NCBI GenBank assembly: GCA_934182615.1
Contig: CAKPRO010000004.1
Coordinates: 1 to 64,000 of the forward strand
Source of the DNA: an uncultured Bacilli bacterium
Lineage (GTDB): Bacteria > Bacillota_I > Bacilli_A > RF39 > UBA660
Direction of reading: 5' to 3'
DNA: 64,000 bases
Shown: positions 16,688 to 26,016 of the stretch, one piece after another
Position numbering within the stretch: the first letter of the stretch is position 1
Layout: the number at the start of each line of letters is the position of its first letter
Notes under the pieces: generated by a model
Databases searched by the model: none
What the model saw: only the letters and a program-made list of their open reading frames with translations
What the model was told of the DNA's origin: nothing
Translations under genes and position numbers: made by a program

Positions 16688-18002
16688 TATTATCACCTTC
16701 CTCTAAGAACTTATATAATTCAAGCATTTCTTCTTTACTCTTAGGAGAAAACTTATTCTGTCTAAGTTTATCAAGAATAACTTTTCCTTCTTTCATTCTA
16801 TGTTGTAACTCTTCACTCATTTCATCAATATTAGCAAGTTCATATATATCTCTAACTTCCAAATATTCAAGTAATTTACTTCTAACTAAACTACCAAGTT
16901 TCTTAACCTCAGGAGACTGTACTGCTCCACCTAATCTAGATACTGATAATCCATAATCTAAAGCCGGTTTCTCTCCTTTAGCAAAGTTCTTACTAGATAA
17001 AACTATTTGTCCATCACAAATAGATATAATATTAGTAGATATATAATCAGTAATATCTGAACTCTTAGTCTCTACTATTGGAAGTATTGTAATAGAGCCA
17101 CCATCTTTATGTTGACAACCTTTTTCTAGTAATTTACTATGTGCATAAAAGATATCAGATGGATAAGCATCTCTACCAGGAGTCTTCTTACTAGCAAGAG
17201 ATATTTGTCTATATACATCAGCATGTTTCTTTAAATCATCTATAACAACAAGTACATCATAAGAATCCATCATCATAGACTCTGCTATTGATAAAGCAAC
17301 ATAAGGAGTTAAATATGTTCTATTAGGAAGCTCATCATGAAATGATGCAATAATAATAGTATATGATGCAGCCCCTCTCTTAGTAAGATCATAATAAATA
17401 TCTTTAACTTCTTTCTTAGTCTTACCTAAAGCAACATATATACATACCATATTCTTATCTTTTTGGTTAACAATAGCATCAAGAGCAATCTGTGTTTTAC
17501 CAGTCTTTTTATCTCCAATAATTAATTGTCTCTGTCCTCTACCAATTGGATATAACATATCAATACTAGTAAGTCCAGTTAAAAATTCTCTCGTAACAAG
17601 ACCTCTATCCATAATAGGAATAGGTTCATTTTCAATAGGAACTTCAACCAAATTATCAAATTTTTTACCCGCTATTAAATCATTACCAAAGATATCAATA
17701 ACTTTACCCATAGAATCCATACTAAATAAACATTTAAATTGTTTCTTCAATGAATATACTTCATCACCAGGATTAATCTTATCATTAACATCAACTAAAG
17801 ATACTGTAATATTATTCTTTCCAACAGCAAAAACAAACCCTTTAGCCTTACCAGCAATATCAACTTCTTCATAATAAGTAATATCATTAAGACCAGATAC
17901 AATAACAGTATAAGGATTAACTTTTATAACTTTACCAACAGAATAAATATTATTATTATTCTTAATATCTTCAACTTTTTTATCTACCTTTTTAAGTTCC
18001 AT
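16674..18002 (-). CDS. F1-like ATPase alpha subunit
   Basis: 442 aa from ATG 18002 (AAGGGA nine bases upstream; nearer ATGs would sit on that site). It has P-loop GDKKTGKTQIALDAI, GRGQRQLIIG, IDDLKKHADVYRQISL, KTPGRDAYPSD and the arginine-finger segment GLSVSRLGGAVQS, so alpha can complete the beta active sites. It is shorter than AtpA (usually about 500), lacking part of the C-terminal helical domain and the N-terminal tail that binds delta. It overlaps both neighbours, consistent with a stoichiometric complex. Confidence 0.92.
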   Translation of the reverse strand: MELKKVDKKVEDIKNNNNIYSVGKVIKVNPYTVIVSGLNDITYYEEVDIAGKAKGFVFAVGKNNITVSLVDVNDKINPGDEVYSLKKQFKCLFSMDSMGKVIDIFGNDLIAGKKFDNLVEVPIENEPIPIMDRGLVTREFLTGLTSIDMLYPIGRGQRQLIIGDKKTGKTQIALDAIVNQKDKNMVCIYVALGKTKKEVKDIYYDLTKRGAASYTIIIASFHDELPNRTYLTPYVALSIAESMMMDSYDVLVVIDDLKKHADVYRQISLASKKTPGRDAYPSDIFYAHSKLLEKGCQHKDGGSITILPIVETKSSDITDYISTNIISICDGQIVLSSKNFAKGEKPALDYGLSVSRLGGAVQSPEVKKLGSLVRSKLLEYLEVRDIYELANIDEMSEELQHRMKEGKVILDKLRQNKFSPKSKEEMLELYKFLEEGDNNENR

Positions 18003-18003
18003 A

Positions 18004-18762
18004 TCACACATTCCCTTCATTTAAGCTAAAGTCATATACCTTATTTCTATATAGTATCTTAATACCCTTATAAATACCCTCACTTACTTTAGTCTTAATA
18101 TTTTTATCAATATAATCATAATTAACCTTATCATTAGGTACAAGAACCACTACTGTAGGATCATTAAGTTCAATAAGTCTATTTAAATAATCAATAAAAT
18201 CTTCCATATTAAATTTATTACTAGCTAAATATATCTCATAAACTTTATATTCTTCCTCACTAAGTGTCTTCTTTAAATATGTATTTCTTTCTTCCGGTAA
18301 CATTAATTCTATATTATATATTTCATCCGGAGTAAATTTATTTCTTAATTTAACACAGAAATCATATCTATTATCTCCCTTAATATTAGATAAGAAATCT
18401 TTAATTAAATCTTCATAATTAATAATAAATTTTTGTTCTATTTTCTTATTAAGTTCAAATATATTCTTATCAAGATAATTAGTCTCAGTAAGCAAATCAA
18501 TAATACTAGTATCAAAATCATACTTAGGTCCTGATTCACTTAAACTATTATCGTTTAACCCATTCTTTCTTTTAGCAAGTTCACTTTCTAATTCAGAAAG
18601 TTTCTTTTCTTTTTCATCTATTAAATAATCATACTCTTTTAATTTATCAACAAAATATGATTTAGATTTTTCATCAACCTGTTTAACAGCATTCTTAAGT
18701 ATTAAACTCATTACTACTACTAAAAGGATGATAACGACAAAAGAGATAATAAAGTATGTCAT
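18004..18762 (-). CDS. b/delta-type stalk subunit (fused) of the F1-like ATPase
   Basis: 252 aa. Residues 3-22 form one membrane helix, followed by a long charged coiled coil (to about 75), a Ser/Asp linker, a helical region, and a C-terminal domain ending EGIYKGIKILYRNKVYDFS, which resembles the delta C-terminal strand motif (GG..v.....v.DgSl). So b and delta seem joined into one stalk protein, as in some actinobacterial and mollicute ATPases. It follows the c-like gene, ATG overlapping its stop. The b-delta call is inference from layout and pattern. Confidence 0.75.
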   Translation of the reverse strand: MTYFIISFVVIILLVVVMSLILKNAVKQVDEKSKSYFVDKLKEYDYLIDEKEKKLSELESELAKRKNGLNDNSLSESGPKYDFDTSIIDLLTETNYLDKNIFELNKKIEQKFIINYEDLIKDFLSNIKGDNRYDFCVKLRNKFTPDEIYNIELMLPEERNTYLKKTLSEEEYKVYEIYLASNKFNMEDFIDYLNRLIELNDPTVVVLVPNDKVNYDYIDKNIKTKVSEGIYKGIKILYRNKVYDFSLNEGNV

Positions 18763-18763
18763 A

Positions 18764-19009
18764 TTATCCCACTAATGGATTAAAGAATAATAATAAGAAA
18801 CAAAATGCAAATAAGAATAATAAGAATATTGCAAATATTATTAATATAGTCATTATTGAATGAACAACATCATTCTTAGTTTCAGGATTTCTACCAACTG
18901 CTTCAGCAACTCTTCCTCCTAGTAATCCTATTCCTAATCCTAGTCCTAAAAAGGCTAATCCAACCATAACTCCTATAGCAATCGCTGTTGCCGATAAAAT
19001 ACTTTCCAT
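18764..19009 (-). CDS. c-type ring subunit lacking the ion-binding carboxylate
   Basis: 81 aa with two helices. Helix 1 has the Gly-rich c-subunit face (GLAFLGLGLGIGLLGGR) and the polar loop has RNPE, both close to AtpE (RQPE). Helix 2 (about 52-76) has no Asp or Glu: counting from the loop Arg, the carboxylate position (Asp61 of E. coli c) is Ala60. Helix 1 has none either. The ring can probably assemble but cannot bind H+ or Na+ in the known way. Strong RBS (AAGGAGG), as usual for a high-copy ring subunit. Confidence 0.88.
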   Translation of the reverse strand: MESILSATAIAIGVMVGLAFLGLGLGIGLLGGRVAEAVGRNPETKNDVVHSIMTILIIFAIFLLFLFAFCFLLLFFNPLVG

Positions 19010-19024
19010 AAATAATTCCTCCTT

Positions 19025-19765
19025 CTATAACTTTCCTATTTCTTTATTTATATATCCCATATTTATATCAGTATTAGTATAATAACATACTTTATTAATT
19101 TCATATTTTCTAACTAAATAATATACCTCATTATTTTCAATATAAATATTCATAATATCAGGTAATTTCTCTCTAATTCTAATGATATACTTCTCACTAT
19201 TATTATTAAACTCACTACTACTTAATTTCTCTTCAGTAATAGCATCTACTACTTCTCTATTATTGTCTATTTTAATATACTCATTAAATATATCCGTAGC
19301 AATATCTTTATAACTACCATTAACCATATCTATCATATCATCATTACTAAGTACTTTATTATTCTTTAAATCAATATTAATAGTAATAACATCCTCATAA
19401 TTACTAAGTTCTCCATATAATACATAGCTAATCTTGATAGATAATATATTTTTATATATTCCCTTAGTAACACTCATATCAATAACATTATTTTTTAATA
19501 CTTCCTTTTGTTCATTAACAAAAGTATCAGATATCTTTTTATCAATATTTTTTAAATATACATAATTACCATCAGTCTCAATATAATCTTTTATTTTATA
19601 ACTTACTATTTTATTATCATAATAATTTTTTCCATACTTATGTTTATATGCATACATCCAATAAGTACTCATAGATATAACTAAACAAAACATCATCGTA
19701 AACACTAAAATAAATCTTTTATTATCATACTCATATGTATTCTTCTTTTTACTCTTTTTCTTCAT
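19025..19765 (-). CDS. Membrane-anchored DUF3298-like protein, first gene of the ATPase operon
   Basis: 246 aa. One membrane helix near the N-terminus (about residues 18-38) after a Lys-rich start puts the bulk outside. The soluble part (VSYKIKDYIETDGNYVYLKN, LKNNKVLSNDDMID) resembles the DUF4163/DUF3298 fold found in RsiV and PdaC. It is not an AtpB-like subunit. It sits 15 bases before the c-like gene and shares its promoter. Assignment is moderate; a role at the external face of the complex is inference. Confidence 0.6.
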   Translation of the reverse strand: MKKKSKKKNTYEYDNKRFILVFTMMFCLVISMSTYWMYAYKHKYGKNYYDNKIVSYKIKDYIETDGNYVYLKNIDKKISDTFVNEQKEVLKNNVIDMSVTKGIYKNILSIKISYVLYGELSNYEDVITINIDLKNNKVLSNDDMIDMVNGSYKDIATDIFNEYIKIDNNREVVDAITEEKLSSSEFNNNSEKYIIRIREKLPDIMNIYIENNEVYYLVRKYEINKVCYYTNTDINMGYINKEIGKL

Positions 19766-19794
19766 AGATAGTAACCTACTTTCCTACTATATCA

Positions 19795-19823
19795 AGTATA
19801 TCATTTTACCATTTCTAAGTCAA
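19795..19823 (-). promoter_or_regulatory. SigA-type promoter of the F1-like ATPase operon
   Basis: Minus strand: TTGACT (19818-19823), 17 bases, TATACT (19795-19800), 29 bases before the first start codon. No other promoter of this quality is seen inside the nine tightly spaced genes. Confidence 0.75.
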
Positions 19824-19840
19824 TTATTTTTAGAAAAAAA

Positions 19841-19862
19841 GAAGAATATTCCCTATTCTTCA
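19841..19862 (-). terminator. Terminator after the pilin-like gene
   Basis: Stem GAAGAATA/TATTCTTC with loop GGGAA and a T tract on the minus strand. It separates the pilin-like transcript from the ATPase operon. Confidence 0.8.
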
Positions 19863-20257
19863 TGTGCATCAATATATTCTTTATTAGCATTGTTGTAGCA
19901 GTCAGTCCAATTAACGTCTTCAGTAAGATCTCCTAGTAAATGCATAACTACATTAACAATCCACGGTACACAAAAGACTAACACTCCATATATTAATCTC
20001 TTAATAAATAAATTCAAATTCTTCTTGCCATCTTTTTCATCACCAGAAGCAACTGACTTAGAAAAATCAATAATACCAAGTACAATTAAGCCAATAGGAA
20101 CCGCTATAAAAGCAATATTAAGAAGTAACTTAATAAAATATATAACTTTAAGTATCCCCACATTAGTACAAGCATCCATAGTATCAGCTAATACAATATT
20201 AATATTAAATAACATAAAACTAATAATACTAAATAGTAAATATTTATATCTTCTCAT
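19853..20257 (-). CDS. Small pilin-like/TrbC-type membrane protein
   Basis: 134 aa. A cleavable signal (residues 1-24, ending VLA), then two membrane helices (about 35-62 and 90-112) joined by a charged loop (SKSVASGDEKDGKKN), an arrangement shared with TrbC/VirB2-type pilins and the Mbov_0395-like proteins of mollicutes. An acidic C-terminus follows with Cys in TDCYNN. There is no conjugation or type IV apparatus nearby. It lies upstream of the ATPase operon on its own transcript, so a functional link is unproven. Confidence 0.6.
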   Translation of the reverse strand: MRRYKYLLFSIISFMLFNINIVLADTMDACTNVGILKVIYFIKLLLNIAFIAVPIGLIVLGIIDFSKSVASGDEKDGKKNLNLFIKRLIYGVLVFCVPWIVNVVMHLLGDLTEDVNWTDCYNNANKEYIDAHEE

Positions 20258-20336
20258 ATTCTACCTCACACTATAATTTTATCATATCAATAAATAGAAA
20301 TCAATATAATCACATAAAAACCCAAAAATTATTCAT

Positions 20337-20386
20337 AACATAGACCTAGGCTATGTTATGCCTATGAAAGCCCTAGATTTCATAGG
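20337..20386. repeat. Paired mismatch hairpins after the ABC exporter genes
   Basis: On the minus strand AACATAG-C-CTAGG-T-CTATGTT, then at 20361-20386 stem CCTATGAAA/TTTCATAGG with an inner CCCTAG and a G facing A mismatch. Both lie in the 49-69 bases past the ABC gene stop. Confidence 0.7.
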
Positions 20387-20405
20387 ATAAAGAAAAAAAC
20401 TAATA

Positions 20406-22757
20406 TTAACTATTAGTCTTTTCAAATTGAGAATTATATAAATTAGCATAAAACCCATTCTTCTTCATTAATTCATTATGATTACCCTGTTCAATAATAT
20501 TACCATCTTTCATAACAAGTATCAAATCAGCATTCTTAATCGTAGATAACCTATGAGCAATAATAAACGAAGTCTTATTCTCCATAAGTTTATCCATAGC
20601 CTTCTGAACTAACTCTTCAGTTCTAGTATCAACATTACTAGTAGCCTCATCAAGTATCAAGAAAGGACTATCACTAATCATACCTCTAGCAATAGTAAGA
20701 AGCTGTCTTTGACCAGAAGATACCGAATCATTATCAGAAATAACACTATCATAACCATTAGGTAAAGTCTTAATAAAATGATCTACTCCTACTACTTTAC
20801 ACACTTCTTCTACTCTCTTATTACTAACATGTTTCTGATTATAAATAATATTCTCTTTAACAGTACCATTAAATAACCAAGTATCTTGAAGAACCATCGT
20901 AAATAAACTATGAATATTATCTCTCTTAAGTTCCTTAATAGAAGTACCATCTATCAAAATATCACCATCATTAATATCATAAAACTTCATAAGTAAATTA
21001 ACCATCGTTGTTTTACCAGCCCCAGTAGGACCTACAATAGCAATCTTTTCTCCTGCCTTAACCTTAGCAGTAAAGTCATTAATAATAATCTTATCCTTAT
21101 CATAACCAAACTTAACATTCTTAAATTCAATATTACCCTTAACCTTATGTTTATCTAATTTCTTAGTAATACCTTCTTCACTATCCATTTCCTCTTCTTC
21201 TAGCAGGCTAAATACTCTCTCACTAGCAGCAGCAGTACTTTGCATTGAAGTCATAGCCTGAGCAATTTGTGATAAAGGATTAGTAAATAATCTAACATAC
21301 ATAATAAAAGCCACTATCACACCAAAAGATATCACACTCTTACTAACAAGTAAAGCTCCTACTATACATACAGCAACATAACTAAAATTACCAATAAATC
21401 CCATTATCGGTTGCATAAGTCCAGATAAAAATTGACTCTTTCTATTACAATCATATAAATTATCATTTAACTTATCAAATTCATTAATAGTCTCATCTTT
21501 AGCATTACAACTTCTAACAACATTAAGACCACTATAAATCTCTTCAATATAACCATTTAATTTACCAAGATTCTTCTGTCTAGCAGTAAAATACCTCTGT
21601 GACTTATTAAGAATAATAAACATAAGTATAAATCCAATCAAACTAGACACAATAGCAGTAATAGCCATAATATAATTAGTAACAAACATCATAATAATAG
21701 AACCAATAAATAAAGTAATCGAAGATACTAAAGTAGATAAACTATTATTTAAAGATTGAGCTATCGTATCAACATCATTAGTAACCCTAGATAAAATATC
21801 ACCAGATAAATTATGATCAAAGAATTTAAGAGGTAATTTATTTATCTTCTCAGATATACTACTTCTAAGCTTTTTTGCATATCCATTAGCTACTTTAATC
21901 ATTGATAAACCTTCAACATAAGTAAATATAGCACTAATAATATATAAACAAGCAAGTAATATAGCAATACTCTTAATCTTATCCATATCCATCTTAGGTC
22001 CAATAACCTTCTGCACACTAATAGGAAGATTCTCCATAACTTTATACATCTCATTAACTGAAGAACTATCACTACCAGCCATCAAAGTAATAAAATCTAC
22101 TTTATCATCAGTACTAATCTCTATTCCATCAATCTCAGTATTAGGAAATAAAGCCTTCTTCATACTATCAGGAAAACTACTAATACCATTAAATTTCTTA
22201 TTATCAATATCAATATCACTAAAAGCCCTAATCGTAGTAATCTTATCCTCTTTACTAATATAAATATCATTATAAGTACTATCACTAATAATAATATCAA
22301 GAACACTATCAGGTAATTCACTAAAATACTTAAGTATCGATTCCTTATCACCATTAATGCTCTTTAAAGTATCATTAAATTTAATCTTATCTTCACTACT
22401 AATACCAGAAGAATTAACCCTATATATCATATTTTCATCTAAGTTAATATCTAAAATATTCCCAATATCACTAATATTCTTAGTAAGATCTTCTTCTAAC
22501 TCTTTCATATTAGAAGTATTAATCGTAATACCCTTAGTAATCTCATCAGTCAAATCAGATAACTTATTCGGAGCAACAAGTGAAAGTATAGAAGATAAAG
22601 CCGCTAATACAAGAGCAATAAATATAAGTACCTTAAAACTACTAAGACTCTTCATAAGTTTCTTAATAGACCCCATAAAATCCTTTGGCTTTTCACTTAC
22701 TCTCATCGGTCCATGACCTCTAGAATGACTATTTCTCTCTTTTTCATTACTAGACAT
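20406..22757 (-). CDS. ABC exporter half-transporter with large extracellular insert
   Basis: 783 aa from ATG 22757 (AAGGAGG upstream). Type I ABC exporter: after helix 1 (about residues 43-63) comes an unusual roughly 190-residue Ile/Asp/Ser-rich insert (SDLTDEITKGITINTS onward) before helix 2, then the rest of the membrane domain and a nucleotide-binding domain with Walker A GPTGAGKTTM, signature SSGQRQL, Walker B FLILDEATSNVD and H-loop IIAHRLS. Its start overlaps the end of the partner gene, so the two form a heterodimer like LmrCD/BmrCD. Substrate unknown. Confidence 0.9.
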   Translation of the reverse strand: MSSNEKERNSHSRGHGPMRVSEKPKDFMGSIKKLMKSLSSFKVLIFIALVLAALSSILSLVAPNKLSDLTDEITKGITINTSNMKELEEDLTKNISDIGNILDINLDENMIYRVNSSGISSEDKIKFNDTLKSINGDKESILKYFSELPDSVLDIIISDSTYNDIYISKEDKITTIRAFSDIDIDNKKFNGISSFPDSMKKALFPNTEIDGIEISTDDKVDFITLMAGSDSSSVNEMYKVMENLPISVQKVIGPKMDMDKIKSIAILLACLYIISAIFTYVEGLSMIKVANGYAKKLRSSISEKINKLPLKFFDHNLSGDILSRVTNDVDTIAQSLNNSLSTLVSSITLFIGSIIMMFVTNYIMAITAIVSSLIGFILMFIILNKSQRYFTARQKNLGKLNGYIEEIYSGLNVVRSCNAKDETINEFDKLNDNLYDCNRKSQFLSGLMQPIMGFIGNFSYVAVCIVGALLVSKSVISFGVIVAFIMYVRLFTNPLSQIAQAMTSMQSTAAASERVFSLLEEEEMDSEEGITKKLDKHKVKGNIEFKNVKFGYDKDKIIINDFTAKVKAGEKIAIVGPTGAGKTTMVNLLMKFYDINDGDILIDGTSIKELKRDNIHSLFTMVLQDTWLFNGTVKENIIYNQKHVSNKRVEEVCKVVGVDHFIKTLPNGYDSVISDNDSVSSGQRQLLTIARGMISDSPFLILDEATSNVDTRTEELVQKAMDKLMENKTSFIIAHRLSTIKNADLILVMKDGNIIEQGNHNELMKKNGFYANLYNSQFEKTNS

Positions 22758-24513
22758 TTTCAAGTTCCTCCTTTGATACCTGTGATAAAGCAATCTCTTT
22801 ATATACTTTACACTTCTTCATTAATTCCTTATGTGTACCAATACCAACACATTTGCCATTATCTAAAACAACAATCTTATCAGCATTAAGTATCGTACCA
22901 ATTCTTTGAGCTACTATCATAACCGTAGCATCTTTAGTATATTTTTTAAGTTCACTTCTTAAAGTACTATCTGTTTTATAATCAAGGGCACTAAAAGAAT
23001 CATCAAAAATATATATTTCCGGATCTCTAGCAATCGTTCTCGCTATTGATAATCTCTGCTTTTGACCACCACTAACATTAGTACCACCTTGAGCAATATG
23101 TGCTTTCTCTTTATCATCTAATTTAGATACAAATTCTTCAGCTTGTGATACCCTAATAGCGTCTTTTACCCTCTCTTTAGAAGGCTTACCATGTCTATTC
23201 TTACCAAAAGTAATATTCGATAAAACACTTCCCGAAAACATAACAGCCTTCTGTGGTACATAACCTACTATATTATTCAAATACTCAAAATTATAATCTT
23301 TAACATTAATACCATCTACTAGTATCTCCCCGCTAGTAGCATCATAAAATCTAGGTATCAAATTAATTAAAGTAGATTTACCACTACCAGTAGAACCAAT
23401 AAAAGCAATAGTTTCTCCCTTATTAACCTTAAATGATATATCTTCAAGTACATACTCATCAGCATCAGGATATTTAAATGAAACATTCTTAAATTCAACA
23501 GTACCCTTAATATCACTATTATTCTCAGTAATAGTTCCTTCTTTAACACTAATAGGAGTATCAAGTACCTCATTAATCCTCTTAGCGGATACACTAGCCC
23601 TAGGTAACATCATAAATATCATGGCAAGCATTAAGAATGACATAATAACTTGCATAGCATAAGAAGAAAAGACAATCATATTACCAAATAAAACAATCTT
23701 ATCACCCATACCAGCATCATTAATAAGAATAGCCCCGATAAAATAGATACCAAGTGTTAAGAAATACATAACCAAATACATAATAGGACTCAAATAATTA
23801 AATGCTGTCTGATTAAAAACCTGCTGCTTAGTAAGCTTATTATTAATACCTTCAAACTTATCTTCTTGATACTTTTCAGCATTAAATGCTCTAACAACTC
23901 TAATACCAGTTAAATTCTCTCTCGTAACCATATTAACCTTATCAAGTAATTCTTGTACTATCTTAAACTTAGGCATAACAATAATCATAATAATACCAAT
24001 AGTAATAAGAAGTACAAGCACTGCTACTCCCGTTAAAATGCTCCATTCAATACTCTTATTAACAATCTTAGTAACAGCCCATACCGCTGTAATAGGAGCC
24101 TTAATCATTAAAGTAAGTCCCATCGCAATAAGAAATTCAATCTGTGTAATATCATTAGTAGTTCTAGTAATCAAACTACTAGGAGAAAAACTCTTTACCT
24201 CATAAGTACTAATATCTTCAACCTTTCTAAATAACTTACCTCTAGTACGATAAGAGAAAGCTGCTGATATACTAGAAGTAAAATACCCCACTATAAAAGC
24301 CGATACCAAACTACCAAAAGCACACAGTAGCATATATCCACCTTCTCTTAAAATATCACTCATCGCAGCCCCTTTAGTTTGAACAAGCTGAGTAATATTG
24401 GACATATAATCCGGCATCTTAAGTTCTAACCATACCTGAAATACAATCAAAATAGCGGATATAAATGCATATAACCAATCTTTTTTACTTAAATTTTTTA
24501 ATAATTTTAACAT
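22750..24513 (-). CDS. ABC exporter half-transporter (partner)
   Basis: 587 aa from ATG 24513 (GGAGG five bases upstream). Six helices, then an ATPase domain with Walker A GSTGSGKSTLI, signature VSGGQKQRLS, and Walker B IYIFDDSFSALD where the catalytic Glu after Asp is Ser, so this half carries the degenerate site and the partner the good one. It makes a heterodimer with the next gene. The family exports drugs, lipids or peptides. Confidence 0.9.
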   Translation of the reverse strand: MLKLLKNLSKKDWLYAFISAILIVFQVWLELKMPDYMSNITQLVQTKGAAMSDILREGGYMLLCAFGSLVSAFIVGYFTSSISAAFSYRTRGKLFRKVEDISTYEVKSFSPSSLITRTTNDITQIEFLIAMGLTLMIKAPITAVWAVTKIVNKSIEWSILTGVAVLVLLITIGIIMIIVMPKFKIVQELLDKVNMVTRENLTGIRVVRAFNAEKYQEDKFEGINNKLTKQQVFNQTAFNYLSPIMYLVMYFLTLGIYFIGAILINDAGMGDKIVLFGNMIVFSSYAMQVIMSFLMLAMIFMMLPRASVSAKRINEVLDTPISVKEGTITENNSDIKGTVEFKNVSFKYPDADEYVLEDISFKVNKGETIAFIGSTGSGKSTLINLIPRFYDATSGEILVDGINVKDYNFEYLNNIVGYVPQKAVMFSGSVLSNITFGKNRHGKPSKERVKDAIRVSQAEEFVSKLDDKEKAHIAQGGTNVSGGQKQRLSIARTIARDPEIYIFDDSFSALDYKTDSTLRSELKKYTKDATVMIVAQRIGTILNADKIVVLDNGKCVGIGTHKELMKKCKVYKEIALSQVSKEELENV

Positions 24514-24623
24514 ACATACCTCCATCTAATATTTTATGTTATTTCTTACAAATATTACGCTATAAATTATAACATTTCCCTATTTTAATGTCAATTATCT
24601 TCCATAATTTCCCACAAAGAAAA

Positions 24624-24646
24624 GAAGAATAGTTATACTACTCTTC
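24624..24646 (-). terminator. Terminator overlapping the mtaB stop
   Basis: Stem GAAGAGTAG/CTATTCTTC (one wobble) followed on the minus strand by a T-rich tract. Confidence 0.75.
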
Positions 24647-25898
24647 CATAAACATTAAGTCCCTCTACTTTTTCAATCATAACATTAACTATACTATTAT
24701 TCTCTACCTTATCATTAATAATAACTGGTATAAAATTAGAAGTATGTACTACTGCCAAACCATTATCATGTATTTCAACTACCCCATCATATACCTTACC
24801 AATCTTACTATTATAAAACTTATTCTCATATTCATTAGATAAAGCAAGTACTTCATGAACTCTTCTTTTCTTAGTAGTACCATCAATATGACCATCCATT
24901 TTATCCGCTACTGTACCTTTTCTTCTAGAATATGGAAAAGTATGTATCTTAGTAAAACCAATCTTTCTTAGAGTATTCATAGTATCATTAAAATCTTCAT
25001 CACTCTCTTTAGGAAAGCCCACTATTAAATCAGTAGTAAGAGAAATATCATCAATATCTCTAAGACTATCTACCATACTTAAAAATTCACTAGTATTATA
25101 TCTTCTATTCATTAATTTTAATATCTTATCACTACCAGATTGAAGAGGTATATGTAAATGCTTAGCCATAACTTTATTATTTTTTAGTAAATTTCTAATA
25201 CCAGGAGTAATCTCATTAATCTCAATTGAAGATAATCTAATTCTATAAATATTAGGAATCATAACTAATTCATTAAGTAATTCTTCTAAACTACTATTAA
25301 TATCTATACCATATCTACCAGTATGAATACCAGTAAGAACAATCTCTTTATATCCCTCATTAACTAATTTAGTAACTTCTCTAATAACATCATCTTTATT
25401 CTTACTTCTAACTCTACCCCTAGTATAAGGAATAATACAGTAAGAACAAAAAGCATTACAACCATCTTGAATCTTAACAAAAGCCCTAGTATGACTATCA
25501 AAACTACTAATCTCCATCTTCTCAAAATCCACTTTACTAAGATCATAAATAATCTTCTTCTTCTCTTTAGTCTCTATATAATCCTCAATTATTTCTACTA
25601 TTCTTGACTTATCTTTATTACCAAGAACAATATCAACATCAATATCATCAGCATTAACCTGACTGTAGCAGCCCATAACCACTATAATAGCAGAAGGATT
25701 ATTCTTCTTAGCCCTATTTATCATCTTTCTAGATTTCTTATCACTCTCATTAGTAACACTACAAGTATTAATAATATAAATATCAGCCTTATCTTCAAAA
25801 TCAACCATCTCATAATTATTATTCTTTAATATATTAGTAACAAGTTCACTTTCATATATATTAACTTTACATCCTAATGAACATATACCTACCTTCAT
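24633..25898 (-). CDS. mtaB: tRNA (t6A37) methylthiotransferase MtaB
   Basis: 421 aa from ATG 25898. UPF0004 domain with three Cys (SLGCKVN, INTCSVT, MGCYSQ), a radical SAM triad CNAFCSYC, and a C-terminal TRAM-like domain. VNIYES near the start matches MtaB rather than MiaB. It adds methylthio to t6A37 in tRNAs reading ANN codons, using two [4Fe-4S] clusters. Single gene, divergent from fic. Confidence 0.93.
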   Translation of the reverse strand: MKVGICSLGCKVNIYESELVTNILKNNNYEMVDFEDKADIYIINTCSVTNESDKKSRKMINRAKKNNPSAIIVVMGCYSQVNADDIDVDIVLGNKDKSRIVEIIEDYIETKEKKKIIYDLSKVDFEKMEISSFDSHTRAFVKIQDGCNAFCSYCIIPYTRGRVRSKNKDDVIREVTKLVNEGYKEIVLTGIHTGRYGIDINSSLEELLNELVMIPNIYRIRLSSIEINEITPGIRNLLKNNKVMAKHLHIPLQSGSDKILKLMNRRYNTSEFLSMVDSLRDIDDISLTTDLIVGFPKESDEDFNDTMNTLRKIGFTKIHTFPYSRRKGTVADKMDGHIDGTTKKRRVHEVLALSNEYENKFYNSKIGKVYDGVVEIHDNGLAVVHTSNFIPVIINDKVENNSIVNVMIEKVEGLNVYGRVV

Positions 25899-26016
25899 AC
25901 TTCTTCCTTCTTTCTTCCATAGTATTTTATCATATTTTAAATATAAAATAAACAATTTGTTGTAGATTTTTAATAATATTTTTGTTACAATAATTATAGA
26001 AAGATTGGTGATATTT

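Noticed and set aside
18004..18764. Use of genetic code 4 (TGA as Trp)
   Set aside because: TGA at the end of the b/delta gene fits as a stop, and Trp residues in AlaS and others use TGG.
19025..19765. Could the first gene of the ATPase operon be the a subunit (AtpB)?
   Set aside because: Only one membrane helix and a soluble DUF3298-like part; no multi-helix core or conserved Arg.
22160..22716. Open frames on both strands inside the ABC transporter insert
   Set aside because: Low-complexity, hydrophobic shadows of an AT-rich gene without start signals.
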